NCBI RefSeq assembly: GCF_004343585.1 | Contig: NZ_SLYW01000002.1 | Span: 1,116,001 to 1,180,000, forward strand | Direction of reading: 5' to 3' | From: Neorhizobium sp. JUb45 | Lineage (GTDB): Bacteria; Pseudomonadota; Alphaproteobacteria; Rhizobiales; Rhizobiaceae | DNA length: 64,000 nt | In this document: piece after piece, positions 29,427 to 38,832 of the stretch | Position numbering within the stretch: the stretch's first letter is position 1 | Layout of the letters: every line of letters starts with the position of its first letter | Notes under the pieces: generated by a model | Databases searched by the model: none | Seen by the model: the letters and a program-made list of their open reading frames with translations, nothing else | What the model was told of the DNA's origin: nothing | Made by a program: the position numbers and the translations under genes

Positions 29427-30254
29427 TTGCCTGACATGCCCGTTGACGTCTCCGCCCTTGCCGATCTTCTGCGCCGTGCCGCCAAGGCGGAAATCCTGCC
29501 GCGCTTCCGCCGTCTCGGCAGCAATGACGTACGCTCCAAAAGCGAGCCGACCGATCTGGTGACGGAAGCCGATGAGGCCGCCGAGCGGATGATGAAGCGG
29601 GAAATGGCGGAACTGGCGCCTAACGCGCTTTTTATCGGCGAGGAGTCGGTGGCTGCTGATCCCGCACTGCTGGACAAGCTGAAGGATGCGGAACTCGCCG
29701 TGATCGTCGATCCGGTCGATGGCACGTTCAACTTTGCCTCCGGCATCCCGGCCTTCGGCGTCATGGCCTCGGTTGTCTGGAAGGGCGAAACCGTGGCCGG
29801 CATCATCTATGATCCGATGGGTGACGACTGGGTAATGGCGGAAAAGGGCGCAGGCGCTTATCTGCGTCGCCCGGATGGCGATGCGGTGCGTCTGAGTGTG
29901 TCGGAGCCCCGGCCAATCGGTGCGATGATCGGCATGGCGTCGGCCGGCTATTTTTACGGTGAGGAACGCGAGAAGGTTCTGGCCAATCTGGCCAAGGTCC
30001 GCTTCTTCGCGAACTACCGTTGCGCCGCGCATGAATACCGTACGTTTGCCGGCGGCCACGTACAGTTCATGATCTACAACAAGCTGATGCCCTGGGACCA
30101 TCTGGCTGGCGCGCTGATCGCCACCGAAGCTGGTGGTCATGTTCGTCGCCTGGACGGTTCGCTCTACGAGCCGCATCAGTTCGACGGTGGCCTTCTGGTG
30201 GCCACCGATCCCGACAGCTGGCAGACCCTGCACGACGAAATCTTTGGCGCCTAA
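29427..30254 (+). CDS. Inositol-monophosphatase-family phosphatase (TTG start)
   Basis: The product is a 275-residue Mg-dependent phosphomonoesterase. Metal ligands are in GEES (71-74) and VDPVDGTFNF (95-104), with WDHLAGALIATEAGG near the C-terminus as the third motif. Substrates in this family include inositol-1-phosphate, histidinol phosphate and 3'-phosphoadenosine phosphate. The VDPVDGTFNF form favours an inositol-phosphatase or HisN-like enzyme, but it cannot be decided here. TTG 29427 is preferred because AAGGAAG ends seven bases before it; ATG 29436 would sit 15 bases away. It follows ttcA by 2 bp. Confidence 0.88.
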   Translation: MPDMPVDVSALADLLRRAAKAEILPRFRRLGSNDVRSKSEPTDLVTEADEAAERMMKREMAELAPNALFIGEESVAADPALLDKLKDAELAVIVDPVDGTFNFASGIPAFGVMASVVWKGETVAGIIYDPMGDDWVMAEKGAGAYLRRPDGDAVRLSVSEPRPIGAMIGMASAGYFYGEEREKVLANLAKVRFFANYRCAAHEYRTFAGGHVQFMIYNKLMPWDHLAGALIATEAGGHVRRLDGSLYEPHQFDGGLLVATDPDSWQTLHDEIFGA

Positions 30255-30322
30255 AGCTGACAGGTTGATGGATTTTGTTCGCTGTCGAAGATAGGCTTCC
30301 TGAAAAAGGGGAGCCTATCTTG

Positions 30323-30808
30323 ATGAGCATATTGCCAGACATTTCAATACGCAGAGCAGGCAGGCAGGACGCTTTAGTGGTGCGTGAGATTGTCCGTGCC
30401 GCCTATGCCAAATGGGTGCCCGTCATCGGTCGCGAGCCGATTCCCATGACGGTGGATTATGCCGAGGCGATCGTTACCAATCGTATCGATCTGCTGGAAA
30501 ACGCAGGCGTTGTCGTCGGGGTGATCGAGACGATCCTTCGCGATGATCATCTCTATATCGAAAACGTTGCCGTTCGGCCGGAATTCCATGGCCAGGGTTA
30601 TGGCCGTGGCCTGCTTGCGCATGCGGAGGATATTGCTTCCTCGGCGGCGCGAAAGGAAATCCGCCTGCTGACCAACGCAGCGTTTACCGCCAATGTGGTT
30701 CTGTATGAACGGAGCGGTTATGTCCTCACCCATACGGAACCGTTCATGGGCGGAACGACGCTCTACCTGAGCAAACGGCTGACAAGCCGTATTCAGGAGA
30801 GCGTCTGA
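30323..30808 (+). CDS. GNAT-family N-acetyltransferase
   Basis: The product is a 161-residue acetyltransferase. The acetyl-CoA-binding motif A is IENVAVRPEFHGQGYGRGLLAHAED (R/Q-x-x-G-x-G/A as HGQGYGRG), followed by motif B LLTNAAFTANVVLYERSGY. The substrate is unknown. ATG 30323 has GGGGAG nine bases upstream and gives the normal N-terminus (ISIRRAGRQDAL). It is separated from the phosphatase by 68 bp and converges on a transporter. Confidence 0.88.
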   Translation: MSILPDISIRRAGRQDALVVREIVRAAYAKWVPVIGREPIPMTVDYAEAIVTNRIDLLENAGVVVGVIETILRDDHLYIENVAVRPEFHGQGYGRGLLAHAEDIASSAARKEIRLLTNAAFTANVVLYERSGYVLTHTEPFMGGTTLYLSKRLTSRIQESV

Positions 30809-30814
30809 AGCTGA

Positions 30815-32071
30815 TCACACCCGCGGATTATGCGGCTGAAACAGCTTTCCCTTTTCCGCGATCAGCACGAAAATCAGGCCGATGATCGAGACGGCGAAAA
30901 AGCCGGCGACCATCGGCAGCGCTGTGCCATCGAACGCCTGGCCGATAACCGCACCGATCGTGGCGCCGCCGATCGTACCCATGAAACCGAGTACGGATGA
31001 CGCTGTGCCGGCTACATGGCCGAGCGGCTCCATTGCCAGCGAGTTGAAGTTCGAACCGATCCAGCCGAACTGAAACATCGACAGAGCAAACAACGTGAGG
31101 AACAGGGCAAACGGCATTGGCTGCGGCCCAAAAATCTGGATCATCAACCAGATGAAGGTCACTGTGATGAAACCCAGCAGCGATGCATGCGAGAGCTTTC
31201 GCATGCCGAAACGGCCGACGATGCGCGCATTGATGAATGATGACAGCGACATGAACACGGCGACTGCCGCAAAGGCGACTGGGAACCAGACGCCCAGGCC
31301 ATAGATCTGGTTATAGACCTGCTCGGCGGAGTTGATGAAGCCGAACAGTGCGCCGAAGATGAAGGTGCTGGCGATCGTGTAGCAGAGCGACACGCGGTTG
31401 GTCAGCACGATGCGGAAACCGGCGATCACCGACTTCACGGTGAAGGGACGAATGTCTTCCGGATGCAGGGTCTCCGGCAGGCGCTTGTACATCCAGAACA
31501 CGACGGCCAGTGCGCCGACCGCCATGAAGACAAAAATCAGGTGCCAGTCGCCGAATAGGAGAATCAGCTGACCGGTACCCGGCGCGATGACGGGCACGAC
31601 CATGAACACCATCATGATCAGCGACATGACTTCCGCCATGGCGCGGCCGCCGTAAACGTCGCGAACGATGGAAATGGTGATGACGCGGGTGGCGGCTGAG
31701 CCAACACCCTGGATGAAACGCAGGACAAGCAACGCCGTGAAGGAGGGGACGGCAATCAGGCCGACAACCGCAAGTGACGACAGAATGTAGATGGTCAGGC
31801 CGACGATGATCGGCTTGCGACGGCCAAAACGGTCGGAGATGGGGCCATAGAAAAGCTGCGCCAGGCCGAAGCCGAAGAGATAGGCCGAAACGACGTACTG
31901 GCGATGATTTTCATTGACCACATCCAATGCCGCGCCGATCTGCTGCAGACCGGGAAGCATGATGTCGATGGCAAGCGCATTGAGCGCCATCAGCATCGCC
32001 ATCAGTGCAATGAATTCGACCTTGCCCATGCCCTTGAGGCGCTCGGGCGTGGTTTTTGAAGGGTGTGTCAC
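30815..32071 (-). CDS. Bcr/CflA-family MFS drug-efflux transporter (GTG start)
   Basis: The product is a 418-residue inner-membrane antiporter with about twelve membrane helices. MLMALNALAIDIMLPGLQQIG is the Bcr/CflA TM1 signature, and LAQLFYGPISDRFGRRKPIIVG holds the MFS motif A. Relatives export bicyclomycin, chloramphenicol or sulfonamides; the substrate here is not known. The start is GTG at 32071 (AGGA six bases upstream); an ATG 14 codons later is possible. The C-terminus faces the GNAT gene 6 bp away. Confidence 0.9.
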   Translation of the reverse strand: MTHPSKTTPERLKGMGKVEFIALMAMLMALNALAIDIMLPGLQQIGAALDVVNENHRQYVVSAYLFGFGLAQLFYGPISDRFGRRKPIIVGLTIYILSSLAVVGLIAVPSFTALLVLRFIQGVGSAATRVITISIVRDVYGGRAMAEVMSLIMMVFMVVPVIAPGTGQLILLFGDWHLIFVFMAVGALAVVFWMYKRLPETLHPEDIRPFTVKSVIAGFRIVLTNRVSLCYTIASTFIFGALFGFINSAEQVYNQIYGLGVWFPVAFAAVAVFMSLSSFINARIVGRFGMRKLSHASLLGFITVTFIWLMIQIFGPQPMPFALFLTLFALSMFQFGWIGSNFNSLAMEPLGHVAGTASSVLGFMGTIGGATIGAVIGQAFDGTALPMVAGFFAVSIIGLIFVLIAEKGKLFQPHNPRV

Positions 32072-32091
32072 AGCTTTTCCTAAACAACGTT

Positions 32092-32117
32092 AAAGGCGCC
32101 GTGGATGCGGCGCCTTT
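32092..32117 (-). terminator. Terminator hairpin downstream of grxD
   Basis: AAAGGCGCCG (32092-32101) pairs with CGGCGCCTTT (32108-32117) through a six-base loop. Read leftward it ends in TTTAACGTT, a modest T-tract, between grxD and the transporter gene. Confidence 0.65.
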
Positions 32118-32160
32118 GATAAATGCAAAGTCTAGAGTCGGGGCTGGCGCGCCCCGAAAA

Positions 32161-32493
32161 TCAGGCCGCGCGGACGGCGATCCCCTGTTCCTCGAGCTGC
32201 GTCTTGAGTTCGCCGGACTGGAACATTTCGCGGACGATGTCGCAGCCGCCGATAAACTCGCCCTTGACGTAGAGCTGCGGAATTGTCGGCCAGTTGGAAT
32301 AGTCCTTGATGCCCTGGCGAAGGTCGCCATCGGCCAGAACATTGATGCCCTTGTAGTCGAGCCCGAGGTAATCCAGAATTTGGACGACCTGACCCGAGAA
32401 CCCACACTGCGGGAACTGCGGGGTGCCCTTCATGAAGAGTACCACATCGTTGGTCTTGACTTCGTTGGCGATGAAATCGGTCATTCCGCTCAT
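32161..32493 (-). CDS. grxD: Monothiol glutaredoxin Grx4 (GrxD)
   Basis: The product is a 110-residue CGFS-type glutaredoxin with Cys30 in PQCGFSGQ, then [20 protein letters not shown], the glutathione-binding region. Such proteins bind a [2Fe-2S] cluster with glutathione, pass it on to targets, and form Fe-S heterodimers with BolA. AAAGGA lies eight bases before the ATG. BolA is encoded two genes upstream on the same strand, which supports a shared role in iron-sulfur trafficking or iron sensing. A basic small protein is encoded between them. Confidence 0.95.
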   Translation of the reverse strand: MSGMTDFIANEVKTNDVVLFMKGTPQFPQCGFSGQVVQILDYLGLDYKGINVLADGDLRQGIKDYSNWPTIPQLYVKGEFIGGCDIVREMFQSGELKTQLEEQGIAVRAA

Positions 32494-32620
32494 GTCTCAA
32501 ATCCTTTCACACGCGGGTTCAAGGGCCGCGGCGCTGTTCGTTAGCCTTAAATAGCAAGCTCCCTGCGCAAATTCCAGCGCGGAAGCATGTAGATGCATGT
32601 AATTTCAGTTGCGCTGTGTC

Positions 32621-32863
32621 TCAGCGGCTGCGCTGCTTGCTGCGGCTCACCGCTGTACGGCGGCGACTGACCTGCTTGCGAGCGGGCTTTGCCGCTTTCT
32701 TCGTTGTCTTACGGGTAAAGCGGCCGGTCGTCGTGGAACGGGTAGCCGCTTTTGCCTGCCGCTTCCGGCGTTTGGACGCGGTGCGGCCATGCGACTTGCC
32801 CAGCAATTCCTTGACGACGCTTTCGACGACACCCGACACGATTTGATTGATCAGGCTGGTCAT
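32621..32863 (-). CDS. Small Lys/Arg-rich basic protein between bolA and grxD
   Basis: The product is an 80-residue protein. The first 22 residues form an amphipathic helix (MTSLINQIVSGVVESVVKELL). The rest is strongly basic and low-complexity: runs such as SKRRKRQAKAATRSTTTGRF and ARKQVSRRRT, with very few acidic residues. It lies 4 bp downstream of the bolA stop on the same strand and ends 127 bp before the grxD start, so it belongs to that transcript. I do not recognise a family. The tail resembles histone-H1-like or ribosome-associated basic tails, so nucleic-acid binding is possible but unproven. Confidence 0.7.
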   Translation of the reverse strand: MTSLINQIVSGVVESVVKELLGKSHGRTASKRRKRQAKAATRSTTTGRFTRKTTKKAAKPARKQVSRRRTAVSRSKQRSR

Positions 32864-32867
32864 CGCG

Positions 32868-33101
32868 TCACTTCGGAGCTGAGGTCTGCAAGGCGAGAGC
32901 GTGAAGAACGCCGCCCATATTGCCCTTCAGTGCGTCATAAACCATCTGGTGCTGCTGAACACGAGACTTGTCGCGAAAGGCTTCGGCCACCACTTCGGCA
33001 GCGTAGTGATCACCGTCTCCGGCCAGATCACGAATGGTAACGGTTGCGCCGGGAATGCCGGCCTTGATCATGTCCTCGATATCGCCTGGGCGCATGGGCA
33101 T
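32868..33101 (-). CDS. bolA: BolA-family protein
   Basis: The product is a 77-residue BolA. It has the single-domain fold with GATVTIRDLAGDGDHYAAEVV and the C-terminal helix RVQQHQMVYDALKG, including the conserved SRVQQHQ(M/L)VY motif, ending ALALQT. BolA partners CGFS glutaredoxins through a His ligand to a shared [2Fe-2S] cluster, and grxD lies just downstream. In Rhizobiaceae such pairs help signal iron status through RirA or Irr; that link is inference. ATG 33101 is chosen for its GAGGA site nine bases away; the longer frame adds a non-homologous N-terminus. Confidence 0.92.
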   Translation of the reverse strand: MPMRPGDIEDMIKAGIPGATVTIRDLAGDGDHYAAEVVAEAFRDKSRVQQHQMVYDALKGNMGGVLHALALQTSAPK

Positions 33102-33160
33102 GCGGATAAGTCCTCTTGTCTGGTGGCGTGTTGTTGCCGCTATCAACTTAGATTGCCTCA

Positions 33161-33196
33161 AAGAAAGGCCGCGGTCAAAGGACCGCGGCCGCTTTC
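33161..33196 (-). terminator. Intrinsic terminator after purL
   Basis: GGCCGCGGTC (33167-33176) pairs with GACCGCGGCC (33181-33190) through AAAG. Leftward it continues into TTTCTTTG. It separates purL from the bolA unit. Confidence 0.78.
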
Positions 33197-33236
33197 TTCA
33201 AGTCTGACGCGCTGTTGTAAACGCGTGTTCCTGGGC

Positions 33237-35444
33237 TCAGTTCATGAAGCCGGGGAACCAGCCTTCATGGGCCTTGCCGAGATCGCCAACCGGTACATTG
33301 ATGAGGTCATCGATGACGACGGTATCGCCGCCGACGGTGCCCAGCGCGCGGAACGGAACCGCGGCACCTTCGGCATTGGCCTGCAGGAAGTTGGCAAGAT
33401 CTGCCGGAACGGCCAGAACGTAGCGCGCCTGATCTTCGCCGAACAGCAGCGCATGGGGCAGGCCCTTGCTGCCCTTGAGGCTGATATTCAGGCCCTTGCC
33501 CGAAGACATGGCCATTTCGGCAAGTGCCAGCGCGAGGCCGCCGGACGAGATGTCGTGGCAGGCGGTGACCTGACCGTTGCGGATCGCCGTGCGAACAAAA
33601 TCGCCATGGCGGCGTTCGGCCGAGAGATCGACTTCCGGGGCAGGACCTTCGGTGGAGCCAAGAATATCGCGCAGGTAGATGGACGAACCGAGATGGCTGC
33701 CATCGACGCCGATCATGATCAGCTTGTCGCCGTCATTGGCGGTGCCGATCTTGGCCATTTTCGACCAGTCGGGCAAAAGGCCGACGCCGGCAATGGTCGG
33801 GGTCGGCAGGATGGCGACGCCATTGGTTTCGTTATAGAGCGACACGTTGCCCGAAACGATCGGGAAATCCAGCGCCTTGCAGGCCTCGCCGATACCCTTG
33901 ATGGCGCCAACCAGCTGGCCCATGATTTCGGGCTTTTCCGGGTTGCCAAAATTCAGGTTGTCGGTCGCTGCCAGCGGCTCGGCGCCGGTCGCGGTGATGT
34001 TGCGCCAGCATTCGGCAACCGCCTGCTTGCCGCCTTCGAACGGATCTGCCTCGACATAACGCGGCGTCACGTCCGACGAGAAGGCGAGGCCCTTGGTGGC
34101 ATGGCCCTCGACGCGCACGACGCCGGCGTCGCCGCCCGGATGCTGCAGCGAATTGCCCTGAATGAACGTGTCATACTGTTCGTAGACCCAGCGGCGGCTG
34201 GACTGGTTCGGCGAACCGACCAGCTTGATGAGAGCGTCATTATAGTCTGCCGGTGCCTGCACCTCGGAAGCGGGCAGGGCAGCGCGCTTGGCTGATTCCA
34301 CCCACGGGCGATCGTATTCCGGAGCCTCGTCACCGAGTTCCTTGATCGGCAGGTTTGCGACTTCCTCGCCCTGATGGATGACGCGGAAACGCAGGTCGTC
34401 GGTGGTCTTGCCGACAATGGCGAAATCCAGCCCCCACTTGACGAAGATCGCCTTGGCAACCTCTTCCTTGGAGGGTTCGAGAACCATGAGCATGCGCTCC
34501 TGGCTTTCCGACAGCATCATTTCGTAAGCCGTCATGCGGTCTTCGCGCACCGGTACGGTGTCGAGCAGCAGTTCGATGCCGAGGCCGCCCTTGGCGCCCA
34601 TTTCGACGGCCGAGCAGGTGAGGCCGGCTGCACCCATGTCCTGAATGGCGATGACCGCACCGGTCTTCATCAGCTCAAGGCAGGCTTCCAGCAGGCACTT
34701 TTCGGTGAAGGGGTCGCCGACCTGAACGGTCGGGCGCTTCTCTTCGATCGATTCGTCGAACTCGGCCGATGCCATGGTGGCGCCACCGACACCATCGCGA
34801 CCGGTCTTTGCACCAAGATAAACGACCGGCAGGCCAACACCTTTGGCTTCAGAAAGGAAGATGCCGTCAGCCTTGGCGAGACCGGCTGCAAAAGCGTTGA
34901 CGAGGATGTTGCCGTTGTAGCGCTCGTCGAATTCGACTTCGCCGCCGACAGTCGGAACACCGAAGGAATTGCCATAACCGCCAACGCCGGCAACGACGCC
35001 GGATACGAGATGTTTGGTCTTCGGATGGTCAGGCGCACCAAAACGCAGCGCGTTCATGGCGGCAATCGGGCGTGCACCCATGGTGAAGACGTCACGAAGG
35101 ATACCACCGACGCCGGTCGCCGCGCCCTGATAAGGCTCGATATAGGACGGGTGGTTGTGGCTCTCCATCTTGAAGACGACGACGTCGCCGTCATCGATAT
35201 CAACGACACCAGCGTTTTCGCCCGGACCCTGGATAACGCGCGGGCCCTTGGTGGGCAGCGTGCGCAGCCATCTCTTGGAGGACTTGTAGGAGCAGTGCTC
35301 GTTCCACATGGCGGAGAAGATGCCGAGCTCGGTAAAGGTCGGCTCGCGACCGATAAGGTCGAGGATCCGCTGGTATTCATCGGCCTTCAGGCCGTGGGAT
35401 GCGATGAGTTCAGGCGTGATCGGGCGGCTGTTCGAAATCGTCAT
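33237..35444 (-). CDS. purL: Phosphoribosylformylglycinamidine synthase II (PurL)
   Basis: The product is the 735-residue large subunit of the three-part FGAM synthase, which uses ATP and glutamine-derived ammonia in purine synthesis. Family features are [29 protein letters not shown] and [26 protein letters not shown] near the N-terminus. The length is that of the small PurL form, which needs the separate PurQ glutaminase and PurS; both are encoded nearby on the same strand. A PagL-like gene and a lipoprotein gene lie between purL and purQ, so the cluster is not one tight operon. Confidence 0.97.
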   Translation of the reverse strand: MTISNSRPITPELIASHGLKADEYQRILDLIGREPTFTELGIFSAMWNEHCSYKSSKRWLRTLPTKGPRVIQGPGENAGVVDIDDGDVVVFKMESHNHPSYIEPYQGAATGVGGILRDVFTMGARPIAAMNALRFGAPDHPKTKHLVSGVVAGVGGYGNSFGVPTVGGEVEFDERYNGNILVNAFAAGLAKADGIFLSEAKGVGLPVVYLGAKTGRDGVGGATMASAEFDESIEEKRPTVQVGDPFTEKCLLEACLELMKTGAVIAIQDMGAAGLTCSAVEMGAKGGLGIELLLDTVPVREDRMTAYEMMLSESQERMLMVLEPSKEEVAKAIFVKWGLDFAIVGKTTDDLRFRVIHQGEEVANLPIKELGDEAPEYDRPWVESAKRAALPASEVQAPADYNDALIKLVGSPNQSSRRWVYEQYDTFIQGNSLQHPGGDAGVVRVEGHATKGLAFSSDVTPRYVEADPFEGGKQAVAECWRNITATGAEPLAATDNLNFGNPEKPEIMGQLVGAIKGIGEACKALDFPIVSGNVSLYNETNGVAILPTPTIAGVGLLPDWSKMAKIGTANDGDKLIMIGVDGSHLGSSIYLRDILGSTEGPAPEVDLSAERRHGDFVRTAIRNGQVTACHDISSGGLALALAEMAMSSGKGLNISLKGSKGLPHALLFGEDQARYVLAVPADLANFLQANAEGAAVPFRALGTVGGDTVVIDDLINVPVGDLGKAHEGWFPGFMN

Positions 35445-35503
35445 GGTTTTCCCTGATGGCGAGGGGCTCTTAATTTGGGGTCTCTTTAGCGTAGATACGA
35501 AAA

Positions 35504-35533
35504 GGGCGCGACAGGAAAATACCTGTCACGCCC
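35504..35533 (-). terminator. Intrinsic terminator after the PagL-like gene
   Basis: GGGCGCGACAGG (35504-35515) pairs with CCTGTCACGCCC (35522-35533), with one mismatch and the loop AAAATA. On the minus strand the stem is followed by TTTTCG. It lies between the PagL-like gene and the purL start. Confidence 0.7.
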
Positions 35534-35576
35534 CATATCCCACTGCGATACGCCAGATAAGGCGCATGCTTGTTGC

Positions 35577-36164
35577 TTAGAACTTGTAACCAACCAGAAC
35601 GCCGGCGCGGGTCAGGCCATTGTTCGGCTCGCCGCAGAGATTGGCGTGGCTGGAATGCTCGATCTGACCGACGATGCGCCATTTCGGATCGAGATTGACA
35701 CCGACGGCGGCATATTCATGAAACAGCGTGTGGCAGCCAAGCTTCGGGCCACGCGTGCCGTCGATTTCCAGATCGCCGTTGTTGAGCGAACCACCGAAAC
35801 CGGCTTCGACGAACAGGAAGTCGGTGATGTTGGCCGTCCAGGAAAAGCCGGCATAGATCTGCGAGGCTTCGCCGGCAGTGGCGATGTCTGCGCCGACGTG
35901 AACGCGCGGACGGACCAGCTTCTCAAAACCTTGCGCTTCGTCGTGATTCCAAGGGTCGAAAAACACCATGCCGGTGACGAAAGAACCTTTTTCGTCGTTG
36001 GTCGGTGTCTTGTCGGCAGCAACAAGCGCGCCAAAGCGAATTTCGTCAAAAATTGGCTTCTGGGAGACTTCCATGTCCGCAGCGAAGGTCGCGGTCACTG
36101 AGATCATCAGAGCGCTGGCTGCGAGGAGGGAAGTGATGGATTTCGACGCCGCGGCTTTCGACAT
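35577..36164 (-). CDS. PagL-like outer-membrane protein (putative lipid A 3-O-deacylase)
   Basis: The product is a 195-residue protein with a signal peptide (ITSLLAASALMISVTATFA, cleavage before ADMEV). The mature part shows alternating beta-barrel patterning and ends in Phe (GVLVGYKF), as outer-membrane proteins do. The C-terminal region WRIVGQIEHSSHANLCGEPNNGL resembles the PagL catalytic segment, with an HxS pair (His-Ser-Ser) and a nearby Glu. Two Cys (GCHTLF and NLCGEP) could form a disulfide. PagL enzymes remove the 3-O acyl chain of lipid A in rhizobia. The catalytic assignment is by motif reading only. ATG 36164 is chosen because the signal peptide follows it. Confidence 0.65.
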   Translation of the reverse strand: MSKAAASKSITSLLAASALMISVTATFAADMEVSQKPIFDEIRFGALVAADKTPTNDEKGSFVTGMVFFDPWNHDEAQGFEKLVRPRVHVGADIATAGEASQIYAGFSWTANITDFLFVEAGFGGSLNNGDLEIDGTRGPKLGCHTLFHEYAAVGVNLDPKWRIVGQIEHSSHANLCGEPNNGLTRAGVLVGYKF

Positions 36165-36438
36165 GTATGGATGCACCCTTGCAAGATCCGCTCGAGAACA
36201 GACACGCTCTCGTCTTAGTGTGCAGACCATAGGCCGCTGAATTGTGATCACGCAACTGAAAACAGGACGTGATCACGCGCAATGTCAAAATGTTGCGCAA
36301 GTGTTGCAGGAACGGGACGTTTCAGCCGAAACGATGGATTTCACAGTAACTTTTGCAGGGGCTAAATCTCTTTTGAGACGAATGGCTTGCCGTATTTAAG
36401 CTGGCATATTGCCACAATTGCCTTGTCAGGCCCGACAA

Positions 36439-36837
36439 TCAGCAGCCGGTGCCGCCCGCGGCCCAGCGTAGGACGTCAGCTTTGATTCGTCCACCTGCCG
36501 GACCCTGCATGAGCGGCCCAAAAGCGTCGAGACGCGCAGGGCTGCCTTCTGCCTGCACGACCAGCAAAGGACGTGATTCGGGGCTGTGGCGTGGAACGGC
36601 GAGGATGCGCGGGCGACCGGAGAAGGAGTTCAGCTCCGGTGCGAGGCGATAGTCGCGGAAAGCCGGGTCGTTGGATTTGAACCAGCAGGTATTCGCTGCA
36701 ACGGCAACACGTTCCATCGTCGGCAGGGCGGCACGCTGCGGCGATGATGCCGCAGGTTTCTTGTCCGACTGGCAGCCGGCGAGAAGTCCGAGAGTGGCAA
36801 CAAGAATGCCGGAAGCGGCATATGTGCGAAGGCGCAT
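36439..36837 (-). CDS. Conserved small lipoprotein
   Basis: The product is a 132-residue protein. The N-terminus MRLRTYAASGILVATLGLLAGCQSDKK is a clear lipoprotein signal with lipobox LAGC. The mature region has a motif TMERVAVAANTCWFKSNDPAF and ends with an odd Gly-rich sequence GGTGC. No enzyme motif is seen. GGGAG lies seven bases before ATG 36837. It ends a leftward group purS-X-purQ-lipoprotein; it starts 27 bp after purQ and could be co-transcribed. Confidence 0.82.
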   Translation of the reverse strand: MRLRTYAASGILVATLGLLAGCQSDKKPAASSPQRAALPTMERVAVAANTCWFKSNDPAFRDYRLAPELNSFSGRPRILAVPRHSPESRPLLVVQAEGSPARLDAFGPLMQGPAGGRIKADVLRWAAGGTGC

Positions 36838-36863
36838 GCTGGTACTCCCGGCAGGTTTCAAGA

Positions 36864-37538
36864 TCAGGCTGCGATGACGTCGAGGGCGGACGCGAAAATG
36901 CCGCGACCGTCCTTGCCGCCATGGGCGTGCTCGATCAGGTTTTCCGGGTGTGGCATCATGCCGAGAACGTTGCCGCGGGCATTGATGATACCGGCGATAT
37001 CGTTCAGCGAGCCGTTCGGGTTGGTGCCTTCGGCATATTTGAACACGACCTGGCCATTGCCTTCCAGCGATGCCAGAGTCTCTGCATCGGCGAAATAGTT
37101 GCCGTCGTGATGCGCGACCGGGCAGCGGATGACCTGACCCTGTTCATAGGTGCGGGTGAAGTCGGTATCGGCATTGACGATCTCGAGTTTCACTTCCTTG
37201 GAAACGAACAGAAGCGAGGAATTGCGCATCAACGCGCCGGGCAGAAGCTGCGCTTCAACGAGGATCTGAAAGCCATTGCAGACGCCCAGAACCTTGACAC
37301 CCTTTTCCGCTTTCTCGCGGATCGCCTGCATGACCGGCATGCGAGCGGCAATGGCACCGCAGCGCAGATAGTCGCCATAGGAGAAACCGCCCGGAATGAC
37401 GATCAGGTCGATGTCATTGGGGATTTCCGTTTCCGTCTGCCAGATGGTGACGGGCTCATGACCGGAAATCTTGGTGAGGGCGGCGATCATGTCGCGGTCG
37501 CGATTGAGACCGGGAAGCTGGACAACGGCGGACTTCAT
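36864..37538 (-). CDS. purQ: Phosphoribosylformylglycinamidine synthase glutaminase subunit (PurQ)
   Basis: The product is a 224-residue class I glutamine amidotransferase that feeds ammonia to PurL. The catalytic Cys lies in [19 protein letters not shown], and the His-Glu pair is in [24 protein letters not shown] opens the protein as usual. Its ATG overlaps the stop of the upstream small gene (ATGA at 37535-37538), so the two are translationally coupled. Confidence 0.97.
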   Translation of the reverse strand: MKSAVVQLPGLNRDRDMIAALTKISGHEPVTIWQTETEIPNDIDLIVIPGGFSYGDYLRCGAIAARMPVMQAIREKAEKGVKVLGVCNGFQILVEAQLLPGALMRNSSLLFVSKEVKLEIVNADTDFTRTYEQGQVIRCPVAHHDGNYFADAETLASLEGNGQVVFKYAEGTNPNGSLNDIAGIINARGNVLGMMPHPENLIEHAHGGKDGRGIFASALDVIAA

Positions 37539-37792
37539 GGGTGTGGTTCAAACCTTGCCTGTGCCTCGGAGAGCTCGCGCAACTCGAGGCGGTTTTCAAT
37601 ACGGTCGAGGCGCAACTCATGCCGCGCCAAGGTCGTGTGGATACTTTGGATATCCTGATGAAGGGCCACCATTGCTCCCCTCATCGCATTCATCTCGGCT
37701 TTTAACTCGCGTTGGCCGAGTTTTACATCAGAAATGTCGGCCTGCATGCGCTTCATCAGTTCATACATCAACTCATTGGTGATGTCGGCCAT
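37535..37792 (-). CDS. Small coiled-coil protein encoded between purS and purQ
   Basis: The product is an 85-residue protein that is nearly all helical: [20 protein letters not shown] then a heptad-like region [24 protein letters not shown] and [17 protein letters not shown]. No catalytic motif is visible. GGAGG stands five bases before ATG 37792; the frame further upstream overlaps purS and is not used. Its stop overlaps the purQ start by 4 bp, and purS ends only 17 bp upstream, so it sits inside a purine operon. The function is unknown; the coupling suggests it is made in step with PurQ. Confidence 0.78.
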   Translation of the reverse strand: MADITNELMYELMKRMQADISDVKLGQRELKAEMNAMRGAMVALHQDIQSIHTTLARHELRLDRIENRLELRELSEAQARFEPHP

Positions 37793-37809
37793 GGCGTCCT
37801 CCGCAACCG

Positions 37810-38049
37810 TCAGTCGATTGCGATAGTATAGTTCTCGATCACCGTGTTTGCCAGAAGCTTGTCGCACATGGCCTTGAGGTCGGCTTCGGCCTTTGCCTTG
37901 TCGCCTTCTAGTTCCAGATCGAAAACCTTGCCCTGACGGACCTGGCCGACGCCGGAAAAGCCGAGACTGCCGAGCGCGCCTTCAATGGCCTTGCCCTGCG
38001 GATCGAGAACACCGTTCTTCAATGTGACGGTTACCCGTGCCTTGATCAC
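37810..38049 (-). CDS. purS: Phosphoribosylformylglycinamidine synthase subunit PurS (GTG start)
   Basis: The product is a 79-residue PurS. It matches the family opening KARVTVTLKNGVLDPQGKAIEGAL, then GFSGVGQVRQGKVFDLEL and a final helix with MCDKLLANTVIENY. PurS bridges PurL and PurQ in the three-part enzyme. The start codon is GTG at 38049, with AGGAG eight bases upstream. It lies 18 bp after purC. Confidence 0.95.
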   Translation of the reverse strand: MIKARVTVTLKNGVLDPQGKAIEGALGSLGFSGVGQVRQGKVFDLELEGDKAKAEADLKAMCDKLLANTVIENYTIAID

Positions 38050-38067
38050 TTGATCGCTCCTGATTGC

Positions 38068-38832
38068 TTACTGGACCAGAACCGGGCCGGTGCCGCGGAT
38101 CGGTTCGTTTTCGTTGATGATGCCGAGGCGGCGGGCCACTTCGGAATAGGCTTCGACAAGACCGCCGAGATCCTGACGGAAACGGTCCTTGTCCATCTTT
38201 TCGCGGGTCTCGATATCCCACAGACGGCAGCTGTCCGGCGAGATTTCGTCCGCCAGGATGATGCGCATCATGTCGCCTTCGAACAGGCGGCCGCATTCGA
38301 TCTTGAAATCGACGAGCTGAATGCCGACGCCGAGGAAAAGACCGGAAAGGAAATCATTGACGCGGATGGCGAGTGCCATCACGTCGTCCAGTTCGGCCGG
38401 GTTGGCCCAGCCGAATGCGGTGATGTGCTCTTCCGACACCATCGGGTCGTTGAGCTGGTCCGACTTGTAATAGAACTCGATGATCGAGCGCGGCAGAACC
38501 GTGCCTTCCTCGATGCCGAGGCGGGTGGCAAGCGAACCGGCGGCGACATTGCGCACGACGATCTCAAGCGGGATCATCTCGACTTCCTTGATCAACTGCT
38601 CGCGCATGTTGAGGCGGCGGATGAAATGCGTCGGAATGCCGATCTTGTTGAGATGCGTGAACAGGTATTCGGAAATACGGTTGTTCAACACACCCTTGCC
38701 GTCGATGACATCATGCTTCTTCTTGTTGAAGGCGGTGGCATCGTCCTTGAAGAACTGGATCAGCGTGCCTGGCTCGGGGCCTTCATACAGGATCTTGGCC
38801 TTGCCTTCGTAGATACGGCGGCGACGGTTCAT
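38068..38832 (-). CDS. purC: SAICAR synthetase (PurC)
   Basis: The enzyme joins CAIR and aspartate using ATP in purine synthesis. The 254-residue product opens [21 protein letters not shown] with the nucleotide-binding region KDDATAFN. It also has [19 protein letters not shown] and the signature [34 protein letters not shown]. It is the first gene of the leftward purC-purS-X-purQ group, and its promoter must lie in the 300 bp upstream. Confidence 0.97.
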   Translation of the reverse strand: MNRRRRIYEGKAKILYEGPEPGTLIQFFKDDATAFNKKKHDVIDGKGVLNNRISEYLFTHLNKIGIPTHFIRRLNMREQLIKEVEMIPLEIVVRNVAAGSLATRLGIEEGTVLPRSIIEFYYKSDQLNDPMVSEEHITAFGWANPAELDDVMALAIRVNDFLSGLFLGVGIQLVDFKIECGRLFEGDMMRIILADEISPDSCRLWDIETREKMDKDRFRQDLGGLVEAYSEVARRLGIINENEPIRGTGPVLVQ

